DNA of 8,115 nt, from positions 1-8,115 of the forward strand of contig JAGOBQ010000168.1 in NCBI GenBank assembly GCA_017999215.1. Direction: 5' to 3'. Made by a program: the position numbers and the translations under genes. The notes beneath the pieces were generated by a model, which worked only from the letters and a program-made list of their open reading frames with translations, was not told where the DNA came from and did no database searches. Shown here one piece after another: positions 6,283-8,115 of this stretch. This stretch comes from Thermoanaerobaculia bacterium. Its GTDB lineage: Bacteria; Acidobacteriota; Thermoanaerobaculia; UBA5066. Each line of letters starts with the position of its first letter. Position 1 is the first letter of the stretch.

Positions 6283-7794
6283 TCAGGCGGCCGGAGGCGT
6301 GACGAACGCGCGGCCCGAGCGGCCGGGGAGATCGATCCCGCGCAGCTCCCCGTCGGTCACGACGAGGTCGTCGCCGGTGGCCGCGTCGAGGAGGCGTTCC
6401 GGGAGCGCTCCGACCGGGAGGTCGACGCGCCGTTCCTCGCGCGAGACGTTGAACGCGACGACGACCGCGTCGCCGCCCTCCTCCTCCCGGACGTAGGAGA
6501 CGATCGCGTCCTCGGCGAGGATCGTGCGGAACGAGCCGCGGCGGAGCGCGGGGTGGGCGCGGCGGAGCGCGGCGAGGCGCCGGACCTGCTCGCGCAGGAC
6601 GTGGTCCCACGAGCCCTCGTCCCACGGGTAGGTCCGCCGGCAGTCGGGGTCGGGCCCCCCCTCGAGGCCGATCTCGTCGCCGTAGTAGATGCAGGGGGCC
6701 CCCGGGAGGGTGAAGAGGAAGAGGAAGGCCATCTCGAGCGCGGCCAGCTCCCCGCCGGCGAGCGTCAGGAAGCGGGGCGTGTCGTGGCTCCCGATCAGGT
6801 TGAGCTGAGCGTCCCGGACCGCCGGGTGGTAGAGCGCGAGGACCCGCTCGACCTCGGCGGCGAAGGCCGCCGCGTCGAGCTCGACGACGTCCCGGTAGCC
6901 GCCGACCGACCGGAGGGCGTCCGTCTCCAGCTCCGGGAGGAAGAAGCCAAGCGCCGCCTTCGCGAGAGGGTAGTTCATCGTCGCGTCGAACTGGTCGCCC
7001 GCGAGCCACCGACGGGCGTCGTGCCAGATCTCGCCGACGAGGTAGGCCTCGGGGTTCGCGCGCTTCACCCGCCGGCGCAGCTCGCGCCAGAACTCGTCGT
7101 CGTCGATCTCCGCCGGGACGTCGAGCCGCCAGCCGTCGATCCCGAACCGGACCCAGCGTTCCGCCACATCCCAGAGGTACTCGCGGACGGCGCGCGTCCT
7201 CGTGTCGAGCTTCGGGAGGGCGGGGCAGTCCCACCAGGCCGAGTACCCGAGCTCCTCGAACGCGGGCTTCGGGCGCTTCGAGCGGCGGAGGAGCTTCGGC
7301 TCGGCGTAGGCGCCGAGGGGCCGGCCGTCCCGCAGGCGCTCGACGTCGAGGTGGAACCAGTCGAGGTAGGGGGAGTCGGCGCCGTTCTCGAGGACGCTGT
7401 GGAACGCGAAGAAGCCGCGCCCGACGTGGTTGAAGACGCCGTCGAGGACGACCCGCATGCCGCGGGCGTGCGCCGCGTCGAGGAGCTCGCGCAGCGCCTC
7501 GTTCCCGCCGAGGATCGGGTCGACCTGGTGGTAGTCCCAGGTGTGGTAGCGGTGATTCGCCGCCGAGGCGAAGACGGGGTTGAGGTAGAGAGCCGTGACG
7601 CCGAGCGCCGCGAGGTCGTCGAGCTTCTCGGCGAGGCCGAGGAGGTCGCCCCCCTTGAAGCCGTGCGGCGTCGGCGGGGAGTCCCACGGCTCGAGGTTCC
7701 CCGGCTTCGGCACGCGCTCGCTCCGCGCGAACCGGTCGGGGAAGACCTGGTAGAAGACGGCGTCGCGGACCCAGACGGGAGTCTCGGGGCTCAC
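6283..7794 (-). CDS. GH13 alpha-amylase-family enzyme, cyclomaltodextrinase/neopullulanase-like
   Basis: A 503-residue TIM-barrel glycoside hydrolase. It opens with DAVFYQVFPDRFARS (residues 11-25), typical of the catalytic domain start. The conserved regions are DGVFNH (118-123), GWRLDVP with nucleophile Asp225, VGEIW with acid/base Glu255, and SHDTPR with transition-state Asp338. The LPKLD stretch at 193-197 matches the MPKLN-type fifth region that marks the neopullulanase/cyclomaltodextrinase subfamily. A C-terminal beta domain follows (about 425-500). It likely hydrolyses alpha-1,4 (perhaps alpha-1,6) links in maltodextrins, cyclodextrins or pullulan fragments. Unlike many subfamily members it lacks the ~120-residue N-terminal beta domain used for dimerisation, and it has no signal peptide, so it is probably cytoplasmic. 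Start: GTG 7794-7792. The frame stays open upstream to 7980, but that part is antisense to the peptidase gene and looks non-coding. GGAGG ends only one base before the GTG, too close for normal use. Confidence 0.93.
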   Translation of the reverse strand: MSPETPVWVRDAVFYQVFPDRFARSERVPKPGNLEPWDSPPTPHGFKGGDLLGLAEKLDDLAALGVTALYLNPVFASAANHRYHTWDYHQVDPILGGNEALRELLDAAHARGMRVVLDGVFNHVGRGFFAFHSVLENGADSPYLDWFHLDVERLRDGRPLGAYAEPKLLRRSKRPKPAFEELGYSAWWDCPALPKLDTRTRAVREYLWDVAERWVRFGIDGWRLDVPAEIDDDEFWRELRRRVKRANPEAYLVGEIWHDARRWLAGDQFDATMNYPLAKAALGFFLPELETDALRSVGGYRDVVELDAAAFAAEVERVLALYHPAVRDAQLNLIGSHDTPRFLTLAGGELAALEMAFLFLFTLPGAPCIYYGDEIGLEGGPDPDCRRTYPWDEGSWDHVLREQVRRLAALRRAHPALRRGSFRTILAEDAIVSYVREEEGGDAVVVAFNVSREERRVDLPVGALPERLLDAATGDDLVVTDGELRGIDLPGRSGRAFVTPPAA

Positions 7795-7839
7795 CCCTCC
7801 ACTATAGTCGGCGGCGGGAGAGTCTCCATGGAGGATCCG
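7795..7839. promoter_or_regulatory. Divergent control region between amylase and peptidase genes
   Basis: ACTATAGT (7801-7808) is a perfect palindrome, so a TATAGT -10-like hexamer can be read on both strands. On the minus strand TGGAGA (complement of 7823-7828) lies 16 bases upstream as a four-of-six match to TTGACA, and transcription would begin at or beside the amylase GTG. On the plus strand the hexamer would give a leader of about 25 bases for the peptidase gene, but no convincing -35 is seen. This is inference from short motifs. Confidence 0.4.
7830..7834 (+). promoter_or_regulatory. Ribosome binding site of the M20 peptidase gene
   Basis: GGAGG five bases before ATG 7840. It overlaps the upstream in-frame ATG at 7828-7830, which makes 7840 the better start choice. 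Confidence 0.6.
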
Positions 7840-8115
7840 ATGCGCCCTGCCGCCGCCGCCCTCGTCGCCGGCCTCGCCGTTCCCGCCCTCGCGGCTCCCC
7901 CTGCGCCGCGCGTCCTCTCGGCCCTCGCGCCGCTCGCCGGGGAGTCGGAACACCTCGGAGAGCTCTACCGCGAGCTCCACGCCTCGCCGGAGCTCTCGAT
8001 GCAGGAGACGGCGACCGCCGCGAAGCTGGCCGGGCGCCTGCGGGCCCTCGGTTTCGAGGTGACCGAGGGGGTCGGAGGGACGGGGATCGTCGGCGTCCTC
8101 CGGAACGGGGACGGA
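7840..8115 (+). CDS. M20-family metallopeptidase/amidohydrolase, N-terminal part (runs off the right edge)
   Basis: The first 92 codons of a gene that continues past the window. The product starts with a short signal peptide (MRPAAAALVAGLAVPALA, likely cut before Ala19), so it is exported. Then comes LYRELHASPELSMQETATA (residues 42-60), the characteristic opening of M20 amidohydrolases of the hippurate hydrolase/IAA-amino acid hydrolase type, and GFEVTEGVGGTGIVGVLRNGDG (71-92), the first beta strands of the same fold. The metal-binding His/Asp/Glu residues lie downstream and cannot be seen. Family members cleave N-acyl or peptide amide bonds with a di-metal centre; the substrate cannot be told from this fragment. 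Start at ATG 7840 is set by the GGAGG at 7830-7834; ATG 7828 is a four-codon longer alternative. Transcribed divergently from the amylase gene. Confidence 0.88.
   Translation, partial: MRPAAAALVAGLAVPALAAPPAPRVLSALAPLAGESEHLGELYRELHASPELSMQETATAAKLAGRLRALGFEVTEGVGGTGIVGVLRNGDG

Noticed and set aside
6206..7687. 493-codon minus-strand frame overlapping the amylase gene
   Set aside because: Arg/Pro-rich shadow in another phase of the amylase gene, which has all its catalytic motifs.

Overview
The window is a GC-rich (roughly 70% G+C, strong GC bias at third codon positions) piece of a bacterial chromosome. It is almost completely coding apart from one ~490-base intergenic region. It carries most of a cbb3-type (heme-copper, C-family) cytochrome c oxidase operon, a complete GH13 alpha-amylase-family gene and the start of an M20-family peptidase/amidohydrolase. 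The organism is a Gram-negative-type aerobe or microaerobe. The fused ccoNO gene, short mono-heme CcoP and very high GC would suit Acidobacteriota or a similar phylum, but that assignment is an inference from style and not from a marker gene.

Layout, left to right. Positions 1-5795 hold one tightly packed minus-strand operon, read from right to left: ccoNO (5795-3537), ccoQ (3531-3328), ccoP (3315-2728), ccoG (2726-1254), ccoH/fixH (1257-721) and ccoI/fixI (724 to beyond the left edge). Gaps are 12 bases or less, and the last two junctions are four-base GTGA overlaps. Positions 5796-6282 are non-coding. They contain a probable hairpin behind the amylase gene, an unusually AT-rich island with several palindromes (about 6098-6210) and a ~300-base leader before ccoNO. 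Positions 6283-7794 (minus) encode a cyclomaltodextrinase/neopullulanase-like GH13 enzyme. A short divergent control region (about 7795-7839) with an ACTATAGT palindrome separates it from a plus-strand secreted M20 peptidase that runs off the right edge at 8115.

How the genes work together. CcoNO, CcoQ and CcoP form the membrane oxidase that reduces O2, usually with high affinity. CcoP and the CcoO half each bring a c-type heme that feeds electrons to the heme b/b3-CuB site of the CcoN half. CcoG, CcoH and CcoI form the usual assembly module: Cu(II) reduction by the Fe-S protein CcoG, copper export by the P-type ATPase CcoI, and FixH as assembly or stability factor. The amylase and peptidase have no visible functional link to the oxidase.

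I see no undescribed system here. The points most worth a second look are a Thr in place of an expected cluster cysteine in CcoG, the fused CcoN-O with a one-heme CcoP, the change from ATG plus Shine-Dalgarno starts (structural genes) to coupled GTG starts (assembly genes), and the palindrome-rich AT island upstream of the operon.
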